DNA from: Archilochus colubris
Lineage: Eukaryota > Chordata > Aves > Apodiformes > Trochilidae
Reading direction: 5' to 3'
NCBI GenBank assembly: GCA_023079485.1
Contig: CM041085.1
Coordinates: 92,763,115 to 92,827,114 of the forward strand
Length of the DNA: 64,000 nucleotides
Shown here: positions 34,702 to 48,000 of the stretch, in pieces
How the letters are laid out: each line of letters starts with the position of its first letter
Numbering within the stretch: the stretch's first letter is position 1
Position numbers and translations under genes: made by a program
The notes under the pieces: model-generated
Told to the model about the DNA's origin: nothing
The model's input: only the letters and a program-made list of their open reading frames with translations
The model's database searches: none

Positions 34702-37700
34702 CAGTGGAGAGAGTGAGAAGGGACAGACATCTGAGATCTTGTTTACAGGGGAAAGCAGCTGCAACAGACTTGTTCCTCCTAAAAATTGAAGTACCTTGGC
34801 CTCAGCCCAGCCAAGCAAGCCTGCACAGGAGCTGCTGCAGTGAAAAGCTGGTGACAAGTTCATAGCACATGAACTTCTTTGCATAGATAAACTACAAGAG
34901 TGACTGAAAGAAGGATGTAAATATCACTCTAAAGGAAAAAATTGAAACCAGAACTTTTATAAAAGAGCTTTGAAATAATTGGACACAACCATGTCCTCGT
35001 TTTCCCCCCCACTATCCCAGCTGAGCACTGCTGAGATTCAAAGGCTGGCACCTGTTTCTCTTTCTAAATTTCATTGAGTTAATGCTTCTGGGCTGTCCTG
35101 CTCCAGGACCAGCAAGTCTCCTCCAGAGCTAGGTCTTCTCTTCCTGAATGTTTCAACTAAGCCACTCAGGAGGGCTAAATCACAATTTTCATAATACCTG
35201 AAACTTAGCTTGACCTTTTTAACAGTCTGAGTGGATGTTCCATAGGCTGGGGGGGCTTCTGCCCAGGATCTTCCTCAGCAGACTCCTTGATAGTTCAGGA
35301 AGGACACTATCCAGAAAATGTGGCAGTGATGGCTCACGCTTTGTGCACATCTGTTTCAAGTGTTTTGTTTATGTTAGGCTCCACCATTCAGACTTTTTGC
35401 AAAGACATTGATAAATTAACTTGATTTTCTTCTCTTATTAAAAGATAGACATAAGGAAATAAAACTCAGCTACTTGGACAAGCAGCCCCATATTAATTTT
35501 TGCATATTATAAATTCTGTTAATAACTGTTGGTAGACCAGTCATCCTCACTTCTTTTACTCTTTGTCCTGTCTCTGTGCAGCTACCTTAACATTTTACCA
35601 AAGATTCAGGTTGTACTTGTAGTCCATTTGCTCCTTTAATTCTTTATTCTGCACTCTGCTTCCTACAGATAGGGAAACACCTCCCCATTTTAAGCCTCTG
35701 CCTCCCAAGGACCACAACAAAGTTCACCTGTGCTATATATAGTGCATATAAGAAAAGAAGTGACAACAGCCTGGTTTGTAAGCAGTGCTGCTGAACTACT
35801 TTGTTACTAAAGGAGTGCTGCTTTCTTGAACCTATCTTCTCCAAGGATTCAGTCAAACAGGGAACTGAACCTCAAAGAAAGAGAAAAAAGCAAGTTACAA
35901 AGATGAAACAGCAGACAAAGCAAGAAGTCTTGCACATTTTGGGATAAAGAGAAAAAATATTACCAAGAGCTTGAGGGTGATGTTTTTGGAATTTGTTTCA
36001 TCAAGGGAACAGCCTGCTAACTCTTATCATGGGAAATAAGGGCATTTATCAAGGATATGTTGCTCTTCTTTGTCTGTTCTCTGCTGCATCACAGCTTGGA
36101 GAGGGTTGACATGACAAGAGTTTTGGCTGATGGGACTTGCAGCTCCTTCTATTACTGATTACATGGTTTGGCAAGCCATGCATGTCATCCACTCAAGCTG
36201 GCACACCTTTCAGTGTCCTGGCTATCAATCCTTGCTGTCTCCAAGCTTCAAGTGGAGCGGCAGACAGCTTTGTTCCTGCCCCAGGACACTTTGTCCCCTT
36301 GCTGTCAGGGCTCCACAGGCACATTGCTGACTGCTTCCTGTGATTGCCTGTAAGAGGCAAAGCCAAAGGCTCCCAAGAGAAGGGAGGCTGAACTGTGATG
36401 GGTGGGATCAGGTTTTTTTTGGGTTTGTTTTTTTTTTTTTCTATTCTGATTCTGTGCACATCATGTTAAATACACAGACGACCACTGGTTTAATGCACTT
36501 ATGGAAGTAAAAGAACATGAAAGAGGACAAAGACAACAAAATGGCCAGGGCAGTGGGCTGGTTGGGCAGGGTGCATTCTCACCCAGGAGCACAGAGACTG
36601 AAGTGTTTCATGGATATATCAAGGCTGAGGCTTTCCAACATTTCCAGCTAGTGAGATCATTTTATTGTAGTGAAATGATTCAGTGACCTTAAGAAGCAGC
36701 CAGAGGCTCTCTCTGGAGACTGTTGGGGAGGCAGAGTAATCTACTAGATGGGAAACTGCACTGAATACATCTTTTCTTGGTCTTGTTAATGATCTCGGCA
36801 CGCACAGTTCATTTCACCTCTCTGAAAATAGTTGGGAAATTGTTCTTGATATTTTCAAATCATTCTAAGGTTGGTACTCAGCCACCACTGAGAAGTGTGA
36901 AGCATATTTTAGCTGTGTAGTGTTTACTTTCCCGAGTAATTTTTGAGATCTTCCCTAACATATTTGTCCATTTCTTATTTATTAATGTCAGAGCACTTTC
37001 CTCTAAAAAATAAAAAATCCACCCTAAGGCAAAACAGGAAAAACAAACTACATACAACTTGGATCAAAAAGAAGTTATTCAGCTACACAGTGAGTTTAGG
37101 TGACTTTCAAAATTTGTTCTCCTAACTTTTAAGATTCTAGAGCAATTTTTAAATTTCCTGTAGCTATGCTAAATATGATGGCACATCACATGAAACAAGA
37201 ACTACTAATACCAAAACAAGAAGATCATGCCTGCCCCCAGGACAACCCAAGCACCTTATAATCATCCCTTTCACACTTGTGCTTAGGAATTGCTGCTTCC
37301 AGTTCCCACCTGATTCAAATGGGAATTTGCCCTATGCACATGACAGGTGGCTCCTGAAGTTACACTGGAGCACCTGCAGCACTCTGGGGAGCTCTGTGCT
37401 GCCTCTGTGGAAACTGCTATTTCCTCAAGATTCTGAGGGTCAGGCTAAGTCTCCTGGTGTATATAGACTATGGCAAAATTCTGGTTTGCATTCTAACAGA
37501 GAGCCAATATCAAGGAAGAAAGGGAAGTAGAAAAACTGGAACAGGGAGGTGACTGCCCCAAAGCACTTTAACCAGGACTATTTAGCCAAGGAAGGGTTCA
37601 AAGATGGTTGCAAGTCATTTTACCTTGTGAACTTTCTCTGTAAGTTGCAAAGGACAGTGACAGAAAAGGAAAAAAAAGCAATGTGTAAGGGCACACACAC

Positions 37701-37714
37701 TGCATTCTGCACTT

Positions 37715-37765
37715 GCACAAAGCCCTTTCCCATCTTTCCCCACAAGATGGGAAAGGGCTTTGTGC
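37715..37765. repeat. Perfect 22-bp inverted repeat with 7-base loop
   Basis: Left arm 37715-37736 and right arm 37744-37765 are exact reverse complements; the loop is TCCCCAC (37737-37743). Allowing one bulged C, three more base pairs extend the stem. The stem is unusually long and GC-containing for chance. It is shorter than a normal miRNA precursor. Confidence 0.95.
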
Positions 37766-37846
37766 CAAGTTTTCCCTCTGTGTTGCGTAACATGGTGGTT
37801 ATTATCCTAACGGGAGATGTTTATCCCAAATGCAGCCATTTATTTT

Positions 37847-37890
37847 ATTATTTTCTCTAAGATGACAGAATTTGATTATTTTCTCTAAGA
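37847..37890. repeat. Tandem duplication, 28-bp period
   Basis: The string attattttctctaaga is repeated exactly at 37847-37862 and 37875-37890, just after the hairpin. Confidence 0.85.
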
Positions 37891-40800
37891 ATTCTAAGAT
37901 GTTTGATGTGAATGAGATGACTGATTCAACTTTTTTTTTCCTTTTGATGAGTTTGCTGAATCCAAGTGAAAGAGGCAGCTTTCCCTGCATGGGTAACCCT
38001 TTAACCTTTGCATTCCAAGCAGTTTAATGTTTCTGGTCACTGGTATGTGGCTAGTAGATGTTGTATTGGTTGATGTAATCACATCTGAAAACTCCCTTTG
38101 TACAAATATTCTGCATACAAATAGGTGAGTTTTATGGCTTAAAAAAGAAGCATCAGTCTCCACCTTTGGGATGGTTACTTCTTAAAAGCTTGATAACCAG
38201 TCCCAATCACCACTTTCCACATGTCCCTCAGAAAAGCTGCAGGAGCCAGGTTTTAATGCCAGTAGACATTATTGTCCCTTTCCTTGATGTTGCTTTTCTC
38301 TTTTTCTGTACAAAAATTTCCAGGAATTAATTCTGGTGATTTGACTGCTTTAAGGGACAATAGGTATTAGAAACTTTGTATGCCTCAAACATGCACAGTG
38401 GCAGCAAGATTAGAAGACATCACCTTTGTGTGCAAAGGAATTTATAAGAGAATCTCTTGTTTGTACCCATTTGACACTTAGATATCTAAGTATTTTACAT
38501 TTTAAATTATGAGTATGATCAGCAAAATTAAGTGGTGAAGAGCAGCCAAGTGTGGAAACCATCACTTGCAAAGCCAGTCCATGTGGAAAGCAGAGCTCAG
38601 CTGGTGAGGAAGGGGTAGTGGGAATTTCTGTCAGACCTGGGTGCAGGCAGAATGCATTCAAAGCAGGTATGAAAACTTCATCTACTTAGAGGCACTAGGG
38701 CACCACTACTTTAGCAGCATTCCTGAAGATGTAATTCTTCTTATGGAGCTTTCCAGATCCATTTGCTTCCTTTGTCAAGGTGAATTGGAGTCATGCACAT
38801 ACCGTGGAAGGAATAAGCAAGAACATCATGACTTTCTCTGACATTCTCATTTTGCAAGAACCTAACATTAGCAGCCTTGAAGTTACTTGAAGGGAGGGAC
38901 CAGGTGTTAAAAGCAATTTTCACTTATTTTCAAAATTTTCACAACTACAATAAAAAAAGCATTTTTGCTACAGAATTAGGTTGTCTCCAAAGCAGCACCT
39001 AGCTAAAGTGCAACTAGAAGAAAGGCAATTCAGAAAGCAGCTGTAAAATTACTTTGGTCTCAGTTCTTTGGAGTGAGCCATCCAGCACCACAGGTATGGT
39101 TTTTTCCATAAAATCAAGATGTATAAAAAACACCACACACTCAGCAGGAGACACTGCCAAACAAAGGCTGTGGGCTGTGGTTGTCCCTTCAGGCTTCTAC
39201 TGCTGCTCTTCATGCCTTGTCTTCCTGTTCCTGATGACCCCACAGAGGGGAACCAGGGTCAAGGTCTGGGGTTTCAGGACATTTGTTCAATGCACACTGT
39301 GCAGTGCCTTCTGTCCTTCATCTCTGCTTTTCTTTAGCAACGCTGATAGCAAGGTCCCTAGATCTCTGGGGCCAGGATCATGCTACATGGTGTCCCCCCT
39401 TGCTGCTGTCACAGTGGTAAGTCCAGAGCCTTTGGTTAAGTAACAGCCTGGGCAGAAAAAGCTGTTGGCATTCATCTCTCTGAAGGACAAATGGACAAGG
39501 GAAATGCAGAGAAAATAAAAAACAGGCTTGTCCCTGGGTGCTGGTAGAAGCATGAGGTGTAAGGAAACCCTGTGCTACTTATCCAACTCCTGCTGCAGCC
39601 CATGCTGCAGCATGATAGAGGATACATAGGCAATCGCTGGAGCGTGTCATCAGATTACCAGAAAATTGCTGCACCATGTTATTAGATATGCTGAAAACTG
39701 TGCTGTATTTAGTTTCAAACACAGGGTCCATCTTCTGAGAGAGAAGCAGTTTGTTCAGAACAGACTCAGAACAATGTGCAATACCACACCACTCATGTGA
39801 ATGGATTTTTATATCAAGGCTGGTCTGATATCCATCATACCGAGCAGAAAGGTAGAAAGAAATTCTCCCTGTCATGATGTAGTGCAAGACAGAGAAGCTA
39901 CAGCCAGCAGAGCTCAGCAATCTTGGCAGAGTAACTTGGTAATGCCCTTTTTCAGCTTTCAGTACCTCACCAACTGCATTGGTTTATAGAGTCATACCCA
40001 GAGACATACCCAGCTTTCAGTCAGCTTTGGGTTTAGGTTGCACGAGTGCTTGATACAGCAGTCATTCTGCAAATGTGACTCAAGGAAAAATAGGGATAGT
40101 CAGCCTCAATCCAGGCATCCTGGGCTACTAGTTTTGTTGCCTATTGCTCTATAAAAGAAAACAATTTGGAAAAGCTGTAGTTATTGCAGATACTGTATTG
40201 TGTGTTCTCTATTTATCTGGGGGATAAGAGAGGTGTGAGTGAGGAAACGGGACAAGACACGTGACATAGGACACAATGCTGCTGTCATCACTTCTAGGAA
40301 ATTCATCTGTTAGCATGTGAGGGCTTTAGCTGAAGTAGAGCCTACTGGATTGTTGGAGAACAAAGTGTTGTCTTGAGCCATTTTGTTGTTGGATCTGAGT
40401 TACAGATGTGCAAATATGAATCCACAATGCCAGGAAAAAAATGTCTGTGACTACCAAAGTGAGGCCCAGGAGAGAATACAGGGAAGGTGCACAGGCCTTT
40501 TGTAGAGGAAAGCAAACCATGGGTAACCTCCTGCCCTGGGGATATCTCAGGTATCAGACACCAGCTCAGAAGCCTGAGAAATTCACCTGCCCACCCTACT
40601 CTTGCGTGAGATATGTTAGCAGGGAGAGGCCAATTTCATATGAGGGTAGATTTTTTCCAAGCTGGTCTTGATAAGATAAGAAATGCACTAACAGATAGAT
40701 GGACATCCAATAAGAGCATGTTGGTCATAATTTTGTCAAAGAAAGAGACAATGATGACCACCTCATCAGTACAAGCAGGGACTGCCCATGCAGTTGGACA

Positions 40801-43800
40801 CATATCTGTCTGGATCTGGCTTGTTTCTGGTTCCCAGAAGGCAAAAGTGAAGTTAGCCTTCACCAAGTTTTGTTATGGATGTGCAGAAATAGATGCTGGG
40901 GACTCCTATGAAGGCCAAGGAGAAAATAGAGGATATTGGAGCAGCTCTTGTTGGGCTGGATCAGATGAGGCCAATGGCATGGAGGGTGATGAGGGATTCC
41001 AAGGGCTGACAGAAACCATCTCCAGAGACTACACCAGACTGCCAAACCTGGGATTAAAGCTGGGATTCCTCTCACCTAAGAGCAACAGAGACAGGATTTA
41101 GAATCGAATAGATAATCAAGTATAATCTGGCACTCCCAAAACTGAAAAAAGACCTGATCTTGTGTCACTATTATACTTTCCACTGATCCCCTGGATTCTG
41201 AGCCCAGCCCAATTGGAAGAGTATCTATACTTTCTCAGGAATACAGCAAGATAACGTCCTGTTGCAAAGCAAGCAACCAGAATGAAACTCATTTTCTCCC
41301 ATAGGGTGCTCCTTCAGTTGCTCAGTCTGTGGAAAAATTCCTCTCATTCTTGAATGTATAGCAGACCAAATTATTTAAAGCTTTTTAATTATACTTGAAC
41401 AAAAGTTTATGAGACAATGCAGTCTGTAGAAAAGAGAACACAGTGTGCATGTAGGATCACCACACCAGCTGATTATACCAGAAACAGTGGTTGTTCTGAC
41501 GTTCAGTCATGATTAAATGATAGGAATTTATTTTGGGATTACCTGCAGCTGCAGATGAATTCAGTAGATATGATTCTTCACCTGACCTTGAAAAACATCA
41601 GACACACCAGAAATTAGCTCCAAAACCACAAAAATTAGAATGAATATTGTGACAACAGAGAGGTAACAAGGAAAGCAGTGATCACAACAATATAAAAAAT
41701 TCCTGTTCTGCAGCAGATGGACATGGAAGACAACTCTTAGTAATTAAACTGTCTTTAAATCACAAAAGGGAAAATTACAGAATTGCAAGGAAGAGGAAAG
41801 CACCACATTCAATAAGCAAGTGTCAGTCTATGAGTTGAGATTTTGCATGCATATGATGTTCATGACAGGCAAGACAGCAAAATTAAGTGTATTTGTACCA
41901 GATGCTAAGGCAAGATAAGAAATTGGATATTAGATCAAGAGGCAACATGAGTGAACGTACTGGGATGAAAACTAGCAAAATAAGAAAGCAGAATGGCTAT
42001 AAACTAACATAATTTATATATTACATTTTAATATTTCCACCAAGATACTGCAATTTTTAGGCATAAGACCCACAAAAAGTATTCCAATTAAAACTGGTAA
42101 TTATAGAGGCCAGTGATTTCATCTAAAGCATGTGAATTTATGACCTTCATGAAGGAAAAAAAAACCCAAACCAGATAATTTATACAGTTGTCACAATATA
42201 AACCAAAATTTTATTCAAACCTGAGTCCACCACAGAATTCCAATATTAATCCTGTTATGATACTACCATGATGTTTTTGCATCTGTGGAATACCTACCAT
42301 GAATTTTAGCTGAGAAAGTAAATGGATGGTCTAGAACATCACATGATTTAATGTCTGAAATGTTAAGAGAAAAATAATAAATTAGAGATCAATAAAGTGA
42401 ATAGAAAGCTTCACTGCCAAAGCATTAGAACTCATTAGACTTCATAAAGTGCTACCACAAAATAAAGTGCAACATCTATTTGCACACAGTCAAGCATCCT
42501 AAAGAGATGATTAAAAAGAGCTCAGGCCCCAGACTATTAGGTTGGAGCTGTGCTCTTCATGTGGCAGAAAAAGATAAGCCAGTCATATAACTACCAGGCT
42601 ATCAGCTGAGAACACTGCTTGGGAGCTAATCCACTGGTGGATGAATATCAGTTTCCTCAAGACAAGGGACTGAGACACGTGGCAGAGGTATTTGCTGTAT
42701 GTGATACAAGTGTGTGGACATGAAGTTCATATGGCAAAGCCTCTGGGAAATCATTCCTGTAATCTGTCTGCTGGAAACAGCCAGGGAAGTAGACAGAAGA
42801 TGACAATAATGCATCTGACTGAAGTATTGTTCAGTTGGCACAGAGGAAAAACTGAGATCATTGCACACTGTCGACTATGTATGGATCCTCACGGCTCTCA
42901 TGCTGTATTCCAGCAGCCTGCTCAGTTTCCTGACCTGCTCCTATGGGTCCCTTGGTCCTTTTCATGAGGAGACAGGAGAGGAAGGGAGGGGAGAGGAAAA
43001 AGAACGAAAGAAAAATAATTCAGAAATTCAAATTTATAAAGCTGCTATGCTTTAGTAATTAAAACTACACAAATGACAATCAGAAATATCATATAACACA
43101 TCAGCATATTAAAATGCTCAGAGTTCAGCCTTTGCCTGCAAGTAGATGAATATGGACGATTCTCCGTAACTTCATTTTTTCTGCATATTATTCTAAAAAT
43201 ATCTGTGTATTTCATTAAATTTTAAGGTTTATTTAATTATTGCTTAATCTCTAGCAATACAACATAAAATAAGAAATTTTCTCTGATAAGAAGGAAATAA
43301 AAAATCTATTCTTAAGCCATCTCACTTTGAAAAGTAATTTTAAAAGCAATGAGACTATCATTTTGAATTATGTAACAACTCATTTCATGTTTTACAGCAC
43401 ATAATAGTTGAGGCTCATTTGTTTAGTAAATTCAACTCATTTTTCCAATGCAGCTCATACTTTGGCTGTCCTGACCTTACTATATGCATCTTCATCACAG
43501 TGCAACATGAAAATATATGAAGCCCTGATGTTTCTTTCAGCTGCTTGTATTTCTGAGCAGTGATGTTCCCTCCTCCTCTTATTAACATATTATTCAAATG
43601 TGTGATGGGTGAGTTGCCCTCTGAGACTGAGCCTCAGTTCATATTCCTGAGCACACTGGTGCTGACTCCCCAGCATCCTTCTGTGGGGTGCTTTTCCACA
43701 GGGGATGCTCTGCCATAGCTTGCTTTCTCCCCCACCACTACAGCCTGAGCCAAGGAATAGAGCCAGCAAACCATACAGCCCAAAGCCTCCAGTGCTCTGC

Positions 43801-44588
43801 AAACTCTTTCTTTAGAGGTGATATTATAACATAAGAAATTAAGATTACACGGTTTTTGTAAGTGAGTAAACTAAAGGAATGAAGGCTAAGTCACTTTCCA
43901 AGATACATGCTAATGGAGAGCAAGAAATAAAATAAACTATGCATACTAAAGTCTATAAAATAAAATTTCATCAAATAGATTTCACTTCTCCTACTACTAA
44001 GTAGTCTTTTAAAAATCCTTAATTGGCAGAAATTATAGTGACCTTCCTGAGAGCACTGAAGCTTTCCCAGTTCCCAGAAAGAGAAAACTGGTCTCTTCAT
44101 TTTCTTATTCACCTTTTTCTCCTTGCTAAAGGAAACAAACCTCAAAAGAATTTTAATGCACGAACTCCCTGGTGATATAGTATTAGGCTTGGCTGATGCT
44201 GAAATTCAGAGTAGGGCAACCACACGCTTTACAGGATTTCAGGAAAAAAACTCTTGGTTTTAGCAAACATACCTTGGTGGGGTTTTTACCTTCAGTCTGC
44301 TGTTGAGATAAGAAAATCAGGTAGCCCAGCCTCCTTTTTTGCAGCTGGTAAGCTGTCAGAGATGCCAATAATACTTGAAATGGTTGAGCACCATTTCATC
44401 TGAAATGATGTGGCCATCCCTTCTTGTTGCTCACCTTTGTCACGTGTAGCGTGTGAAATATCTAATGGGTAGTAGTGACTCAAAGAGCCTTTTAGCAGCC
44501 ACTGAGCTGTTCAGCCAGTTTGGCTCTGGAAATACTGAGCAGGAGTAGGATCAGATGTACAAAGAGCCTGCGAGCAGAGTTACAAGGC

Positions 44589-44594
44589 TATAAA
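44589..44594 (+). promoter_or_regulatory. GCM1: Candidate TATA box of GCM1
   Basis: TATAAA in the context ggcTATAAActtgg, 318 bp upstream of the first ATG of the open GCM1 frame. Transcription would start near 44620 and give an unspliced leader of about 290 nt. The mammalian gene has an extra non-coding exon, so a more distant promoter is possible. Confidence 0.35.
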
Positions 44595-44732
44595 CTTGGT
44601 ATGAGAGGAGACAGAGCAAAACAAAACAGATGACAAAGGCACGATTTGCTTGCAGTTATTGATGCCTCTGTAACATTACAGGCTGTCTCTCAGCTATATT
44701 TTCCACTGCATTGCTGGCTTGCAAAACTTTAC

Positions 44733-44801
44733 ATGGAACAAGTTTTTCTGGCAGGAGGACACTGATTTTTATCTTTAATGAGCAGCCTCTCTACCATTTA
44801 G
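44733..44801 (+). promoter_or_regulatory. GCM1: Two short upstream ORFs in the GCM1 leader
   Basis: If the leader begins near the TATA candidate, it contains ATG-started ORFs at 44733-44765 (10 residues) and 44778-44801 (7 residues) before the main start. They could lower translation from the main ATG. Both depend on the unproven start site. Confidence 0.35.
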
Positions 44802-44911
44802 CTTCAGGAAACAGCTTCCTGGTTGTGAACTGCTTGAGAGTGCTGACAGCCAGTCAAATTCAAAAGCAGCCAGGAGAAACTTTCCTGCTGACTTTGGGAA
44901 GGAATTCAAAA

Positions 44912-45010
44912 ATGCTGAAAGGTGCAGATGATGTTGCTATGGAGCAGAAGGAATCTGCTTCCCCTGGAGAAATGACAAGCTGGGATATCAATGACATCAA
45001 ACTTCCCCAG
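44912..45010 (+). CDS. GCM1: GCM1 coding exon 1 (residues 1-33)
   Basis: Coding from ATG 44912 to the donor CAG|gtatgt at 45011, phase 0. It encodes [15 protein letters not shown] and later [11 protein letters not shown], the start of the GCM domain. The A at -3 of the ATG fits Kozak. A second in-frame ATG at 44939 (G at -3 and +4) would give a protein nine residues shorter. Confidence 0.9.
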
Positions 45011-48000
45011 GTATGTGTCTGTGTCTTAGAAATTTATCCAGCTCTGACTGTCATTTCTACTTCACTGCTGATATTAAATCAGCAACTGCACCTCAGAGCC
45101 TTTACTCTCTTTGCTACATTGAGGTATGGGACAGTAATTTGCGGAAGTCTAGAGAGTATGGAGCAAATATTGGAGTTTCAATGTATATTTCCTTAAATGT
45201 ATTATTGAAAGAGCTGCTGATACATGAAAAATAACAATGCTGCAGCGTGCTGCCTTTCTAGTCCACTGGTAGATGAGGTGCAGAGAAAGTAAGGGAAAAA
45301 ATACCTGTGGGTGTTCAATTAGAGATGTTCAGGACTTGCTTTTAGCCCTGGGTAGTGTTTTAAGAGAAGCGAGCACAGCACCCGCAGCTGCCTTGCAACT
45401 CAGCGTGCTCAGCCTCACTGCAAATGAGACTCCAGGCAAGAGGGCTGGCTGTCCACACAGAGGTAGCCTAATGGAAGCCTTCTTTGAATTTGAAGATCTT
45501 TGTCGAGAGACAGAATAAAGATCTTTCCCTCTCTCAGTCCTTTTCCAGGAATTTTAACCACGGAATCTTTTCTAGGAATTTTAACCACGGTCTCCAATGG
45601 AAGCACACAGCACCCTGCATGCAAATGTCATCTACCTGTCTCTTACCTCAATGTATTTGTGCCAAATTCCTCCTGCTCAGGTCTTCAGCATCCAGCTCTT
45701 TCTTTTCCCTACCCTGACTTCTCTACCTGATCCCAGTCTGTTCCCTACTATGCCACGGCTCTTTGCCCAAAGCCTCCGTGTCCCAAACTGCCTCCTTTCC
45801 TGCTCTCCACACCAAGGTCACCTTCACCTGCATTTCAGCCTGGAGGCTTCCTCCACACCCTTCCCTACACTATCTGATGGCTCCTAAAGGAGCAAAGGAG
45901 TTTTTCTCTTCTCAGCTGATCTCCTTGCTGCTGTAGTGGCTCTCAGTGGCTGGAAATTCCAAGGAAATTCCTACCAATTTTTGTACTCCTACAAGGCCTT
46001 TTCCCTTCAAAGCATCAGCAGGTATGTGAGGTGCTTTACAGTGTACTGCATTTTACTGTGTTGACATTACCCACTGAGGTGATGTGTGCTTGGGTCTTTT
46101 TTTTTTCCATTGAGTTCTTTTTTTTTTCCCATTGAGTTTCCATTGAGTTTTATTTTTATTGTTCCTTACAGTGTTGTTCTTGGGTTTGTTTGTTTGTTTC
46201 TTAGTCCATAATAATGAAAACAAAACCTTACCAGGATGTCAAGATTTTTTGTTTTGGTCTTCAAAAACATAACTATGGAAGTCTTTCACAGCAGTTGCTC
46301 CAAAAACAAAACAAAGTTCATACCTTAAGACGTACAAATAGTCTCAGTCTGACCCAGTATTTGTCCTTTATCCAGCAAGTCAAGCCAAATCAAGCCAAAT
46401 GATCCAGTGTAATGGCCTGAAAGACAAAGCAGGATCTCTGCTACAAAACCTAACAGAAGTTAGTCAGGGGGTGGGTGCTGCTTGCAAGGAAAGTATCTGC
46501 TCTTTTACATCAGTCACTCCACCTTCCTCTCCTTGGGAGGTCTTGCACTGAGCTTGACCTGTGGGTGAATGAGATCAGCCTCCTGGCCAAGCTTTCCTGG
46601 TGTTTCAGAGCTGTGTCTTTTTTTTAATGTCTTTGCTACACCACTCCTTCTTGCCAACCAGCATCCCTTGCCAGGGTTCTGGAGTCACCCAGGCTAGAGA
46701 ACACGTTATGGAGAACACCTCATAGAGAACCAGGTCTGCTGGGTTCCTGCATGAAATCTCTTCTTCAGCCTAACACGTCTTATTTTGGTCTCTCTGCAGG
46801 ATGTAAGACAAACAGACTGGTTTCAAGAATGGCCAGATTCCTACGTAAAACATATCTATAGCTCAGAGGATAAAAATGCTCAGAGGCACCACAGCAGCTG
46901 GGCAATGAGAAACACAAACAACCACAACTCCCGCATCTTAAAAAAGTCCTGCCTTGGGGTGGTGGTCTGTGGCAATGACTGCTCAACATGGGATGGGAGG
47001 AAGATCTACCTAAGACCAGCCATATGTGATAAAGCTAGGCAAAAACAACAGCGTGAGTATGAACGTGGCTGTTCAATGGACAGCACTTCATAAGTGAACA
47101 TTACATAAAAGAAATCCAAGCAGAGGATACTCTTTGGATTCTGCAAACTTTTTGCTCCCATTCCTTTTATTCAAATGTAACTATTGATTTTGGAAAAAAT
47201 GTACTTTATGTTTCTTACTGTTGAAAGAGACATTTTTTTGCTTGTTTGTTTTCTTGGCTGTTTTTTTTTTCTTTTTTAATCTCTGTTTCTGATGTTAAAG
47301 ATTGATTCCCAGGCCCATGAGTGAGGCTACTGAGAAAGCTGTGCAGTGCAGGCAGCTTCCTGCTGTGCTGTTCCTGCTGATGTCAGTGCTGGATTCATTG
47401 AATAGGCCTGAAAGTAACTCGAGAGGCAAATCTTGCAGAATAAACTATGATGACTGGAAAACAGGCCTCACAGTCATGTTACCAGATGCTGCAAATAGAG
47501 AATATGAGCTCCATGCACATTCCTAACAGGGCTATCCCAAACAATTGTTGATAGCACAGCAGAGCTAGCACATACTGTTTTCTGGATCTGATGAACAATT
47601 TGGCTGAAGAGAGTTATTGCTCAAGCACTCGCTGAGGTCAGAGTGATGTCCTCTAGAAAAATCAGACAAAAATACACACAACATTCCAGACACTGCCAAG
47701 TTAAAAGCAACTAAAACCAATAGTGATAATAAATGATAAAATTATGATAATGGAACAGAATAAAGACTGTTATTAGTTTGTTTCTATAGATTTTTACATT
47801 TGGAAGTTTTTTGCATAGGTTTTTTCAGGGTAGTGTCTGAGTTCCAAGCCAGAAATGGCAATCCACCACCAATGACTCTTTGTATCACACTGGATTAATG
47901 TGTTTGATGTTACATAGAAAATATTTCCCACTATCTCTGCTTCCAGGGAAATGCTGTCCAAACTGCAATGGACCCCTGCGGCTCCTTGCCTGCCGAGGCC

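Larger units (their letters stand above)
34702..44588. other. Intergenic, GCM1 side
   Basis: No gene was recognised. Local structures are the perfect hairpin at 37715-37765, a short tandem duplication at 37847, T-rich and A-rich tracts (for example 36410-36440) and a 162-codon ATG-started open frame at 40613-41101 with no recognised domain. AT-rich sequence dominates 41.4-43.5 kb. Confidence 0.7.

Noticed and set aside
37715..37765. The hairpin as a miRNA precursor
   Set aside because: The stem-loop is only about 50 nt with a 7-base loop and perfect pairing, unlike typical 60-80-nt precursors with bulges, so I left it as a repeat.
39054..39443. 129-codon + strand open frame in the intergenic region
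   Set aside because: No recognised domain, a biased hydrophobic/Ser composition and no supporting promoter or poly(A) context.
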